Source: Pleurotus djamor (lineage: Eukaryota; Basidiomycota; Agaricomycetes; Agaricales; Pleurotaceae). From it: 22,818 nt of DNA. The notes below the pieces were generated by a model. The model saw only the letters and a program-made list of their open reading frames with translations, was not told the DNA's origin and did not search any database. Each line of letters begins with the position of its first letter. Within the stretch, counting starts at the first letter, position 1. Where the stretch lies: NCBI GenBank assembly GCA_029747585.1, contig JAPEVF010000718.1:1-22818 (forward strand), written 5' to 3'. A program made the position numbers and the translations under genes. Shown here one piece after another: positions 9,546-18,800 of the stretch.

Positions 9546-10040
9546 ACATGGCCAAATGAATTGGCCACATCTGCCACTTAATATTACTCGTATCTAGGCT
9601 CGTAACCAGCGCTTCTTTTTTGAACTCAGCAAAGCTTCGTAGTTTGCCTTTCACTCTCCGACGCCCCAAACAACACCAAGCAAACTCGCGTGGCCAACGA
9701 CTGGTGACGAGTCTAACTCGTATCTTAAGCATACGACGCCGATTTCTTTGTATCTGTTGACGTCGTGACCTTGCCGCAACCTGCCGCTGCGTCCTGAATA
9801 CCTGAGACAATGGACATAAACTGAGACTGTGTCTGGAACCCCCCGTGTTGATTATCGGAGTCGCCATCGACTCGCCGTCTCTTTGCAAAGTGCTCCTCCT
9901 CCTTACAGGAGAATTGGAGGATAAGACATTATTGAAGTAAATGTCCACTTTCGAGAACTGTTTATTTACAATCTGTGGAAGGGAGCCGGAGCGGAGCGAG
10001 GCGAATCTTGTAAGAGTTATTATAACTACTTTAACAACCT
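9546..10040. other. Spacer between repeat end and F-box gene
   Basis: A 181-codon minus-strand frame spans 9514-10059, but it overlaps the 3' end of the F-box gene, reads through the repeat at 9976-10012 and is Arg-rich without a domain. It is treated as non-coding. The only supported feature is the repeat. Confidence 0.3.
9976..10012 (-). repeat. Right imperfect inverted repeat
   Basis: This is the reverse-complement partner of 8667-8705, sharing the core CTCGCT-CGCTCCGGCT. It lies about 30 bp beyond the stop codon of the F-box gene, so it may sit in that gene's 3' untranslated region. Confidence 0.5.
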
Positions 10041-11471
10041 TTACATCTCTATTCTCCATGGCTCAGTGACGAAGCTATCCGAGACCCTCACAAATGTAGA
10101 CCTGACGTCACCACCCTGACATCTTTGTAGATGCACCTTGACCTGAGTCGCACGACGATGGATATGTTGAAGCAAGCTGTCCAGATTGCCTGAGTCGAAG
10201 TCTGTCTCTATGATCTCGATTTTTGATAGTCGGGGTGCGGATTCTTCAATTCTAGCGACAACGTCCACCACCATTTGTCCTTGCAATCCTTCTAACCACA
10301 GCTCCCGCAACTCCGATAGATGAGACACAAGAGTTCCCCATGGTAATGGCGGCGCTCCACTAGGACTCTCATCCTTGATCGACAGATGAGAAATCCTGCA
10401 AGCCACGCCTGGCGTGACCAACTCCATCATATATGACCTAATATCTTGCATTGTTGGATACGGCAAAACCATCCATAGCGTAGGCATCGTATTTGACCGT
10501 CCAAAGTTAAGTTGGAACACCTCCTCAACATGTATGTGGAGGGCATTCTGATCGGTTCGGCCAAGTATATGTTGGGCGAAGCATGAATGCCAGGGTCCTA
10601 TGGCGCTCTGATGAAAATAATTAATGGCGGAGTACGAGAGGGAAGGGGTGCTGATCAATTTGAAGATGTGCGCAGAGGGTAAGTCCTCTGACTTGATCGA
10701 TAAACGCGTCAAATCGTCAAGTCGGACTGTTTGTGCAGAGTTGAGCGGCTCTTCACTCATCAATGCGCCTATCTTCAACGATTGCAAACTCGGAGAGGAG
10801 AGACACAGCTCCAGGATCCATTTCGTCGAAGTTTCAACGCCAGTAATTATAAGGTGAGTGAGGTGCGGGAGGGGAGTGAGGAAATGTGGCATGTTGACCT
10901 GATGCAGCTCCAAAATTCGTAGGTTAGGCACATCTAAGTGAATCCCATCTCGGTGGCCAGCAGATTTCATTGCTGTCAACCTAAGACTGCGCAACACTGC
11001 GGCTGGGCGGGTGGATTGAAGCGGCGAGATGAGGTGGTGAAGGTCGGCATGATTGTGTGCCACGATACGGAGGCTACGGACCCTTTCCAAGTTAGAGTGT
11101 ATTTGCGCCAACACGGAAGGAATTGCCAGCGAAGACAAGGGTGAGTTGCGTAGGTCGCATGTCAATCTGAACGCTGTAGCACCTGATCTGATCATCATCC
11201 TTGAAGCCCGTTCACCAAGGTTGATGTCATGATTGACATAGACATCCGACCAAATACGGTGTGTTTTCAACCCCACCAGGTACCAATTCCGGCAAACGAG
11301 GAGGGACGAAAAATCGGATTTCGGTGGGGAAGCGAGCGCAGTGAAAATTAACCGCCAATCTGTATCAGCATCATAGCCAGGAAGGTAGGGTTCATCTGAC
11401 TGGTCGTCGAGAACAGCTAAGGTCAATACATAGGCAAGAATTTCGGGAGGGAGCGCTTGGATGGGTGGCAT
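10041..11471 (-). CDS. F-box / leucine-rich-repeat-like protein
   Basis: This is an uninterrupted 476-codon frame from ATG 11471 to TAA 10041. The frame also extends 27 codons upstream, but only from a GTG, so the ATG before P-P-I-Q-A-L-P-P-E is chosen; that context is the usual start of basidiomycete F-box proteins. The F-box is near residues 5-65: L-P-P-E-I-L-A-Y-V-L, a typical acidic insert, then F-S-S-L-L-V-C-R-N-W and R-I-W-S-D-V-Y. The rest has irregular leucine-rich segments (L-R-S-L-R-L, N-L-R-I-L-E-L, L-R-E-L-W-L-E-G-L). Such proteins normally bind Skp1 through the F-box and recruit targets to SCF ubiquitin ligases; the substrate here is unknown. No intron is needed. It is the only clearly intact gene between 1 and about 13.9 kb. 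Confidence 0.88.
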   Translation of the reverse strand: MPPIQALPPEILAYVLTLAVLDDQSDEPYLPGYDADTDWRLIFTALASPPKSDFSSLLVCRNWYLVGLKTHRIWSDVYVNHDINLGERASRMMIRSGATAFRLTCDLRNSPLSSLAIPSVLAQIHSNLERVRSLRIVAHNHADLHHLISPLQSTRPAAVLRSLRLTAMKSAGHRDGIHLDVPNLRILELHQVNMPHFLTPLPHLTHLIITGVETSTKWILELCLSSPSLQSLKIGALMSEEPLNSAQTVRLDDLTRLSIKSEDLPSAHIFKLISTPSLSYSAINYFHQSAIGPWHSCFAQHILGRTDQNALHIHVEEVFQLNFGRSNTMPTLWMVLPYPTMQDIRSYMMELVTPGVACRISHLSIKDESPSGAPPLPWGTLVSHLSELRELWLEGLQGQMVVDVVARIEESAPRLSKIEIIETDFDSGNLDSLLQHIHRRATQVKVHLQRCQGGDVRSTFVRVSDSFVTEPWRIEM

Positions 11472-11623
11472 CGCGCTTGGGAGAACGGAGGTTTCTTGGA
11501 GGTTTCTGCCGCCAAACTTTTTGATGCTGGGCAAGTGATCGCAGCGTGACACGCACGTGGCATCGCGGCAGGTGGCGTAGATAAGGTATCACTACTATTA
11601 GCCACTTCTTTCCGCGTCGAGCC

Positions 11624-12030
11624 TTGGTCGAGCCAGCGTCCATTCACCCTGGGACGGTCGCGTCGTTTCCCTTGAATTTAATTACGCAGAAGCGTATCTT
11701 CGCGAAGGACGACGTCGTACCTTTCTCGTCGGCGATGCTGCCAATGCGCATACCGTTCACCCCTGGTCACCGGTCGGGCGGTCTCTGGAACGCCATCGAC
11801 TGCTTGGGCCCTCGCTCCGAGTGGAATTCAGGCGTACTCGTCGGCGGTGCAGACGATGATCGATGAGCACGGGTTCGATGATTGCGATGGGGTTGCTTGG
11901 ACAAGAATTTGGAGGAAATAATTAGGTATCATCGCGGTTTTACTTCAAGTTTGCAAAGAGCTCTGAACTCAGTACTCAGCTCTTGACTTAAGCTTGATCC
12001 ATTGATCGTCCAATAGGATTGGTGCATTAT
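11624..12030 (+). pseudogene. Possible FAD-monooxygenase remnant, very uncertain
   Basis: In one plus-strand frame near 11715-11745 the sequence reads T-F-L-V-G-D-A-A-N-A-H, which recalls the G-D-A-A-H motif of flavin-dependent monooxygenases. A second frame downstream reads F-T-P-G-H-R-S-G-G-L-W-N-A-I-D, like the following G-G-L-G-x-N-x-A-I-D segment. A third frame then reads A-Y-S-S-A-V-Q-T-M-I-D-E-H-G to a TAA at about 11922. The frame changes would make this a decayed fragment. Matches this short can arise by chance. No catalytic N-terminal dinucleotide-binding motif is seen. Confidence 0.22.
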
Positions 12031-12034
12031 TTCC

Positions 12035-12366
12035 TTGTCACCCCGCATTTCTTCCCTCCCCGCATCGCATTCATCCAATTCTTCCCGCACGACACCTCTG
12101 CTTCACTCCCCTCCAGCTGCATCAATCCATGTCCTTCCCGCTATCCGCATCCGCTCACACTCTTGCCCCTCCCGAGAGCCTCTGCATCATCCGGCTAATA
12201 CTCAAGGCCCCTCGACAACAGCTGTTCCTTTCAAATGTGAATGGTATCCAATGATACTCAGTGCACATCGTGCAGAACGAAACTTTGAGAGAAAACGCAT
12301 CTATATTGGTTTTTGGTGAGTAATCTACACGTTTCGACGCATTGGTATACCTTACATTATTTACAG
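12035..12366 (+). other. Open segment ending in an intron-like donor, unrecognised
   Basis: The plus-strand frame 12035-12315 (about 94 codons, Ser/Pro/His-rich) runs into GTGAGT at 12316. A pyrimidine-rich acceptor ATTTACAG ends at 12366, giving a normal 51-nt intron. The opposite strand is also open, and composition rather than selection could explain the frame. No domain is recognised. It could be an exon of a small gene or of a transcribed non-coding locus. Confidence 0.2.
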
Positions 12367-12599
12367 GACATGCTACCAAACTCCTCCCTCCCAAACTCCA
12401 TCTGCCTCGACGCCTGCCACCCCACTCCGCTTGCTCCTCGCGCCCATTTCCCTCCTTACCACACATCCCTCAGCAATCAGAATCAATGGAAACCCATGGA
12501 ATAGACTCACAGATAAGACTCCATCGACCAACAAACATCTCCGCGCCGTCTTTGATGGAGAAAACCAAAATTTCGGACTTGCACTCTCGGAGGCGATTC

Positions 12600-12790
12600 G
12601 TCGACGACAGCCGCATTTTAGCTTCAAACCCCTCGCAAACTAAGTCAGACCTCTCCCCAGCGCGTAGGAATGGAGGGCTCTCGTTGCCCAACAGCTTGGT
12701 TTCGAGGGGATGGTGATACTGAGCAAGTCCTGCTGGGAGGAAGAGTAAACTCGGATTCGCATATTCGGGAAATACTCACACATGTCTACT
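12600..12790 (-). repeat. Dispersed copy of the left-array module
   Basis: The minus strand here reads S-Y-A-L-G-R-G-L-T-stop-F-A-R-G-L-K (12668-12612), which matches the S-Y-V..P-L-T-E-F-x-K-G-W module of the 200-3480 array. The plus-strand string GGGAAATACTCACA near 12765 also resembles GGGAATGTACTCACA near 2919. The copy has an in-frame stop and is about 10 kb from the array. Confidence 0.45.
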
Positions 12791-13149
12791 CTACTATACA
12801 CTCAGTATATCCTTGTTCCTTCGAAACTTTGCATGTGCGGTTGATTTCTTCAAATTACCTGCGGGAGTGGGTCGTGGCTGGCACATTCAAACGTCAGTAT
12901 AGCCTCTCAAAGACATGGTGCAAGACGAGCATACAACATACCTTTAAGGTCCAGCAAAGTTTGGCTCGAACGGATGAGGACCGAACGAGGAAATCAACAT
13001 TTCTGGGTGAAAAAATCAAGAAATCAGCACTTCGTGAGTAGCATGCATAGTACCAACTCACAATCATCTCACATTGGCTTCACATAGATCATGCCTTCAA
13101 ACGTCCAACGCTCTCCAGACGTTTCCGACACTTTCATGACTTTCGTCCA
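12791..13149. other. No gene recognised between two module copies
   Basis: Only short plus-strand frames are present (part of a 123-codon frame from 12670 to 13041) with no domain signal. A GTGAGT lies at 13030, and CTCACA strings recur (13058, 13070), as in the arrays. The stretch may belong to the same decayed exon family. Confidence 0.25.
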
Positions 13150-13221
13150 ACACGACCTCAGATTCTCAAATTCTCAAAACACCTTCCACCCTCTCACAAA
13201 CTCGGTCCCAGCCACGTAGGA
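13150..13221 (-). repeat. Module copy fused to the kinase pseudogene
   Basis: The minus strand reads S-Y-V-A-G-T-E-F-V-R-G-W-K-V-F, another copy of the left-array module. The plus-strand bases ACAAACTCGGTC near 13196 match TAAACTCGGTC near 2881. Its edge at about 13221-13224 coincides with the point where the adjacent kinase sequence stops resembling a kinase. Confidence 0.5.
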
Positions 13222-13749
13222 GGCTGATCATAATCTTTTAGCAGGGGCATCACCAAGATGATCGACTCCTCATCACTCGGAGGGTGTAAAACGTCGTAAA
13301 TTGGCACGCAGTGGTTACGAGGGTTCTCGCGCAGAGGCTCAGTCCAGAAGAATTGGCCGATTTCGGCCTCGTACGGATGGAAACGCTTGCTGGTACGCTT
13401 TAAGATGAGAAGCTCTCCGTTCGATGCACGTTGGGCATCGACAATTGTGGCATACTTGGACGATCAAGTTAGACGAGGCGACCCGGTCTGGAGAAGAACA
13501 TACGTGGCTCCCGAGACCATCTGAGCACCGATAATAGTCCTTGTTCGTCCCCTCCCAAGAGGGTTTCCATTCTGGGTGGTATCTGGAGCGAAGGTTGTAC
13601 TAACCGTGCTGGGCTAACCAGTGAAAGTTCTCTCGCCAAAAGACCTCGAGTTCGCTGAGCCGGCCGTACAGTCCTAGACCCCGTCTCCTTCGTGACGATG
13701 GTAGCGTAGCAGAGACAGTTTCAGGTGTTTCAAGGTTTACGTCGCCCAT
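13222..13749 (-). pseudogene. Truncated FunK1-like protein kinase pseudogene
   Basis: From ATG 13749 the minus strand reads a typical N-terminus of Agaricomycete protein kinases: L-S-E-L-E-V-F-W-R-E-N-F, then H-G, a TAG stop at 13600-13602, and Y-N-L-R-S-R-Y-H-P-E-W-K-P-S-W-E-G-T. A clean 49-nt intron follows (GTATGT 13503 to CCAAG 13455). The second exon continues Y-A-T-I-V-D-A, L-L-I-L-K-R (the likely ATP-anchoring lysine of the N-lobe), H-P-Y-E-A-E-I-G, N-P-R-N-H-C-V-P-I-Y-D-V-L, and I-I-L-V-M-P-L-L. The kinase then ends, and module-repeat sequence follows. The whole C-lobe, including the catalytic H-R-D and D-F-G regions, is absent. The stop plus the truncation make it non-functional as a kinase. 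A 3-nt insertion at the stop is possible, because flanking residues join well without it. Confidence 0.8.
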
Positions 13750-13927
13750 CCTTCATGGAGTCTGGACGGAAGCAAAATTTACTTTGCATTTTAGGTAGGC
13801 GCTTATCACAGCCACACACCATGCTCCCATCACGCGCAAAGTTCAAACCACGCGTTGATCATATTAGGAAGTAAGCTCGCGTGTTGATCTTGAAGCTTGA
13901 TCTTCCATCGGTGCTCAAGTGTTCTGT

Positions 13928-14851
13928 ATGAGCGAAATGCCCATAGAGACACAACTGACTGGCGCGACTGCGAGCGCGATCAACTTGTTCAATCTGGATA
14001 CTTCATCCAACGTCTCAAACACAACCAACAACCAGACGACCGGAGGTGTCGATGCTCAAGCTCAAGCTCCACCAAGAGCAAGTATGCCAGCAGACTCGGA
14101 CAACAGCCTTGGGACCGCTTATGTTGAAAGTACGATAATTTGCTTGAAATCTATCTTTCACCTTTGTGATCTTCATTCTCACCGACGAAATGATCTATAG
14201 GAATACAATCGGCGCAAGCCACTCTGAAAAAGGGATGGCCTCGCGTACAGCTCAGTGCTGAGGATGGTATGAAGTGCGTGGACATTAAGCTCGCTCAAAC
14301 AAACCATCAATCAGATCTCCTTGAAAAAATCAAATGGGACCATGCCGAACTCAACACGCTTGAGGACAGGTATACTTAATTTTGTCGCTCAAGTACCTAC
14401 CGTGCTTCTAGACTGCGAGATCTCCAAGTTAAGCTGCAAGATAAGGAAACTGGTTGGAATCCAGTGAGCGGCATGAAGTATCTTTGGGACGTCGTCCAGC
14501 TTAAGGCTGCCGCTAAGCAACTATACCGTCGATCTGTGGTGCGCTTTCAGCTTAAGCGGTACTTGATACAAGCTCACAAGGGTCTTGAAGCTCTTATAGA
14601 GACTATCTGGACGAATTCGGCGAGCAAACAGAGTATTATACGGCCTACAGCGAGCGCAGCGTCGAGCGAAAGCCTCTCCCAAAGTGGACTCCGAATGGAA
14701 CGTCGTATTCAATGCTATAAGAGATAGCGACGACGAAGGCGAAGAGGAAAATAGTCCTAGCCCCTCCAATCAACTACAAGGTACCACTGAACCCGAACCC
14801 GGACCCTCTGGGTTACAAACCGAAACTCCCCAGTCAGTGGAGGCCTCCTGA
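13928..14851 (+). CDS. Spliced hypothetical gene with apparent frameshift
   Basis: Three exons are supported: 13928-14129, 14201-14369 and 14412 onward. The introns are GTACGA..CTATAG (71 nt) and GTATAC..TTCTAG (42 nt), and phases agree across both junctions. The N-terminus is Asn/Thr/Gln-rich and low-complexity. The middle is Lys/Leu-rich and probably helical or coiled-coil (W-P-R-V-Q-L, D-R-L-R-D-L-Q-V-K-L-Q, K-Y-L-W-D-V-V-Q-L-K-A-A-A). The frame would end at TAG 14725. However, near 14590-14605 another frame takes over with R-A-N-R-V-L-Y-G-L-Q-R-A-Q-R-R and an acidic tail (D-S-D-D-E-G-E-E-E) ending at TGA 14849-14851, which looks more like the true C-terminus. That implies a one-base frameshift or sequencing error. 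The function is not recognised; a domesticated or decaying mobile-element protein is possible but unproven. Confidence 0.5.
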
Positions 14852-15124
14852 GCATCAGGAGTTCCCTTTCCTGAAGTTATTTTGCGCCTGGCACTCCAGC
14901 AAGACATCAATAGCTCACAAACATCCTAGGTCCTACTATCAATGTACTATACATGGAGAATTGAAGCCGTCAGCTCTCACTTGAATCACACTCTCATTGA
15001 AGTCAGTACACGAAGTCAGTACGTCGTTCGGTGTAATAGGGAGCGTGATAGGGGTGCCACACCGCTCCTCATCAACTTATGCGCCACTGCGCCTCACTCT
15101 GACGTTCGCATCCCATTTTCACCC

Positions 15125-15226
15125 ATGCCCAGTCTTCAACTCCTCGCATTTCTCATACTGATCTGCTTTATGACTTGTACCTGCCCCATCGGCACAACGT
15201 CATTGTCCTTCCAATGCACTGCGTGA
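15125..15226 (+). pseudogene. Small secreted-like ORF cut by the MITE
   Basis: From ATG 15125 the frame encodes a hydrophobic, signal-peptide-like N-terminus (L-Q-L-L-A-F-L-I-L-I-C-F) followed by T-C-T-C-P-I-G-T-T. It ends at a TGA (15224-15226) that lies inside the MITE's terminal repeat, which begins at 15217. Without the MITE the frame would extend only a few codons further before a stop, so the ORF may be fortuitous or the first exon of a small secreted protein. Confidence 0.25.
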
Positions 15227-15694
15227 GGGGATTGGTTTTCNGCGCGGAAAACCTNGGCAGGTCAAAACACACGGTCTTTGAATTCGTTTTCGCGGTAGAA
15301 AACGTTAGCTTCCCCTGTCGGAAAACTAGATAGAAAATAATAACTTTTCTGATAAGTCTTCACAAAGGAAACCCAACGAGAAAACACATTGTTTTCTATG
15401 TGGTTTTCCCGCAGAAAGACCTTTGGTTTTACAAAGGGGAAACCAAATTATATAGTGAGTATAATTAGTTTACCTCCCAGAAAACTAAAGATTTTCCCAA
15501 TGGAAAACCCGGGAGAAAACAATGTGTTTTNCTCGTTGGTTTTCCTTTGTGAAGACTTATCAGAAAAGTTATTATTTTCTATCTAGTTTTCCCACAGGGG
15601 AAGCTAACATTTTCTACCGCGAAAACGAATTCAAAGACCGTGTGTTTTGACCTGCCAGGTTTTCTGCGCGGAAAACCAATCCCCTCACGCAGTG
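15217..15694. mobile_element. Palindromic MITE, CACTG ends, candidate ATG target duplication
   Basis: This is a 478-bp element with arms of 181 bp (15217-15397 and 15514-15694) that are almost perfect reverse complements. The centre of about 116 bp is only partly self-complementary. The termini are CACTGCGTGAGGGGATTGG, and the bases just outside are ATG on both sides (15214-15216 and 15695-15697). CACTA/CACTG ends with 3-bp duplications are known for the CACTA (EnSpm) superfamily, so a non-autonomous CACTA-type MITE is the best guess. The short perfect duplication gives limited proof. The arms are built from repeated GGTTTTC..GAAAACC mini-palindromes. It encodes no transposase. Three N positions (15241, 15255, 15531) lie in the arms; two are extra relative to the opposite arm, consistent with hairpin-related sequencing trouble. 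Confidence 0.85.
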
Positions 15695-15784
15695 ATGTTA
15701 CGACCTCTTCTCTTAAGTGCGTACTCACTCTTGTGGGAGCCTGGTTACCACACTGGTAATATGATCTCAGTGCTCGCGACCGAA

Positions 15785-15790
15785 TATAAA
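15785..15790 (+). promoter_or_regulatory. Putative TATA box of the GH92 gene
   Basis: TATAAA lies 41 bp upstream of the GH92 start codon and about 90 bp after the MITE. The spacing fits a core promoter with a very short 5' leader. Nothing else confirms it. The MITE therefore lies immediately upstream of, or within, the promoter region. Confidence 0.4.
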
Positions 15791-15831
15791 TCGCAACATA
15801 AAATTACGTTGGAAACCTTGGGCTCCAACCA

Positions 15832-18800
15832 ATGATCCTTGCCTACCCTCAGTCACTTAGCACAGTTTTTCTGGCCGTCTCTGCATATTTGTCGCCTGTG
15901 GCTTATGCTGCTGACGCCAATTTAGCCGAGCTAGTTAACCTTTTCATTGGCACTGCTTCAGGCAGAAACGGAGGTAGTGGTGGTAATGCGTTCCCAGGGG
16001 CTGCGGTTCCGCACGGGATGGCCAAGGTAAGTATTACACATACACCGCTGGTTACCCACACTCCACTAACGCAATCACCGTACCCTAGGTTGGGATTGAT
16101 GTTGACACGGCACCGAGGCAAGCTGGCTACATATCTGATAATTCATCCATCACTGGTGAGCTAAGGACTAATAAACTATAATTGCCATTGCATCTAATCG
16201 AACATTCCAGGTATATCTTTGATGCACGATGAAGGGACGGGAGGCAACACAAATGGAGGATACGGAATTTTCCCTCTTTTCCCGCTGGCTAACTGTGATT
16301 TCAATTCTTGTCCCGTTGGCTTGGACGCACGCAAGGCCCTTCGTGCGGCAGGAGCAGATGGTGGGCTTGACTCTCAGTGGTCAACTTCGCAGAGCCAAAT
16401 TTGCTAACTACCTACCGCAGCCGCTACTCCTGGTTATTTCAGCACCCGCTTCGTCAACAACATCAAAATTGAGGCAACCTCGACCAGGCGAGCCGGATTG
16501 ATTCGCTTTACCTTTCCGACAACCCAAGTGAACCACGTCGTCGTTGATCTAACAAATGACTTGCAACGCTCGTTCGAAGGTGGAAGTCTCACTATCTCTC
16601 CCGACGACCAGACAGTCAAACTGCGTGGGACCTTCCTTCAGGTCGGAAATATTTGAGTCCCTCTCACTATGCGACTGGGTTTTACTAAGTTTATCTCATC
16701 AGAGCTACGGAACTGACAACTACACCGCGTTCGCATGCTATAATTTCAGGACTTCGCCAACGACTGCCACACCGTTCACGACCTTTGGCACCTACCAGTC
16801 CACTTCTACGTCCTCGCCAGCCAATATAGCTGTGTCAACAAATACCACAAGCCTGAATTTCCCTTTCACTTCCTCTGTCAACAGAGTCCAAGCTGGTGGT
16901 TTGGTCTCATTCAACTCTAATATCGTCCTAGCGAGGTTCGGTGTATCGATGATTAGCTCAGATCAAGCTTGCTCGAATGCTGCGTCTGAAGTCCCCGATT
17001 GGAACTGGGATACCGTTCAATCTAGCTCCAAGGCACGATGGGAGGACGTACTTTCCAGAGTACAAGTCAACCCTGTGGTTGAGGACCCTACGATTGTGCA
17101 GCTCCTGTACTCCTCTGTACGCGTTCGGATTTTTCCAACCTCAACGACTCAATGTTCTAATACGTCCTACTAGCTGTATCGTGCGTCTCTCGTCCCGGCG
17201 AATCTGACGGGTGAAAATCCGTACTGGGATCAGACAGTCCCATTCTTTGATGCTCTCTTTTGGTATGTTCATTCGTTTTCGCAGCTTAGGTGGAGATGTT
17301 GAAGGCTTTGCTTAGCTCCTGGGACACGTTCCGCACTGTTCATCCCCTGCTTTCGTTGACCTCACCCCTGGAATGGTCGCAGATTGTGAACACGTACGTA
17401 GATGGATGGCGGCATACTGGTAAGCCATCAATTATCAGGGTCTGTTATATTTCCCTCAATTTAAGCACAGGATTTCTACCTGAATGTCGCGCTAACACGA
17501 AGGCGTACGTTTCACTTGCCCATCCGTGAGTTGGTGCTGACTGCTCTCACAGGGGCTACGTTCAGGGAGGCAGTGATGGGATGCCCATTGTTGGCGACTT
17601 CGCGGTGAAATACGCTGCACAAGCTGCATCTTTAGGTGTTCCTACCGACGACCTATACCAAGCCTTGAAAGAGACCGCAGAAAACACAGTGCGTGTTCTT
17701 GCCTAGAGAAGGGTCAGGAATCGTTCATGACATCTCCTCAAGCCTCCTGACTGGTATAGGGGTATGTACGCCCTTTGATCCTTCCTCATCCTAAGTCACT
17801 GATCGGCTTTAGTTGGTCGCCAAAACACTGCCTGGAAGACATTTGGGTTCATTCCGACCAACTGGGTTGACCCGTCTGGTTCAACTGGACTCCCTACTCG
17901 TGAAGCTTCTAGGGCATATGAGGTGGATTTTCTCGCTTCCCAAATGATCCCCAGTCTAATCAGGATGGGCTTCTAGTATGCACTTGGCGACTTTGCCGTT
18001 CGTCAAGCTGCAAAATCTTTGGGAAAATCTAGCTCAGAAATCGCAACCTATGCCAATCGTTCTATGAACTTCGTCAACATGTGGGACCCATCAGTGACCA
18101 GCGACGGGTTTTCGGGCTTTGCTCAAAGGAGGTTCGCTGTACGTCCCTATATCCCTCGAGTGATGTTAGACGTGCTCATAATCTACTGAAAAGAATGGAA
18201 CATTCGCCTTTAGCCCGCCAAACGCTTGTTCTCCCGTCGACCCCTCCCCTCATTCCTGCGCTCGGGGATCAGACAATAACGTCGGATTTTATGAATGTGA
18301 GCTTCGCCTCTTTAGTAGGCTCTTGCTTTGACCATCGCTTCAGCATCGTCTTGGGAGATGAGTTTCTTCGCCCCTCACTCCATGTCGACCCTAGTCCGCC
18401 TGATGGGCGGTCCCAGCACTTTTATTGACAGAGTGTAAGTAGTTGAACCAAGTTTCTAGCTCACTCACATTGTTCATATCTTGACCTAGAAACCACTATT
18501 TCGACCGAGGTTACTTCCAAGCTGGCAATGAACCTGGTTTCGAAATACCTTGGGTTTATCATTACGCCAATCGACCTGACCTCAGTGCACTGCGGGTGAG
18601 GCAAGTCGTTTACAAGAATTTCAACACCGGCATTGGCGGGTGCGTATCATATACTGTTGGCAACTAATCCTGTCAACTGAGCATATCGCCAGTATTCCGG
18701 GCAATGACGACTCTGGAGCTATGGCAGCGTTGCTCACCTTTCATATCATGGGCTTTATACCCCGTTCCCGCGTCAAAGCAGTTATTGATTGGATCACCAT

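Noticed and set aside
9514..10059. 181-codon minus-strand open frame
   Set aside because: It overlaps the end of the F-box gene, reads through the short dispersed repeat, and is Arg-rich without motifs.
13097..13200. Continuation of the kinase C-lobe downstream of its N-lobe
   Set aside because: The sequence after about 13221 matches the array module, and no H-R-D or D-F-G segment is seen in any frame nearby.
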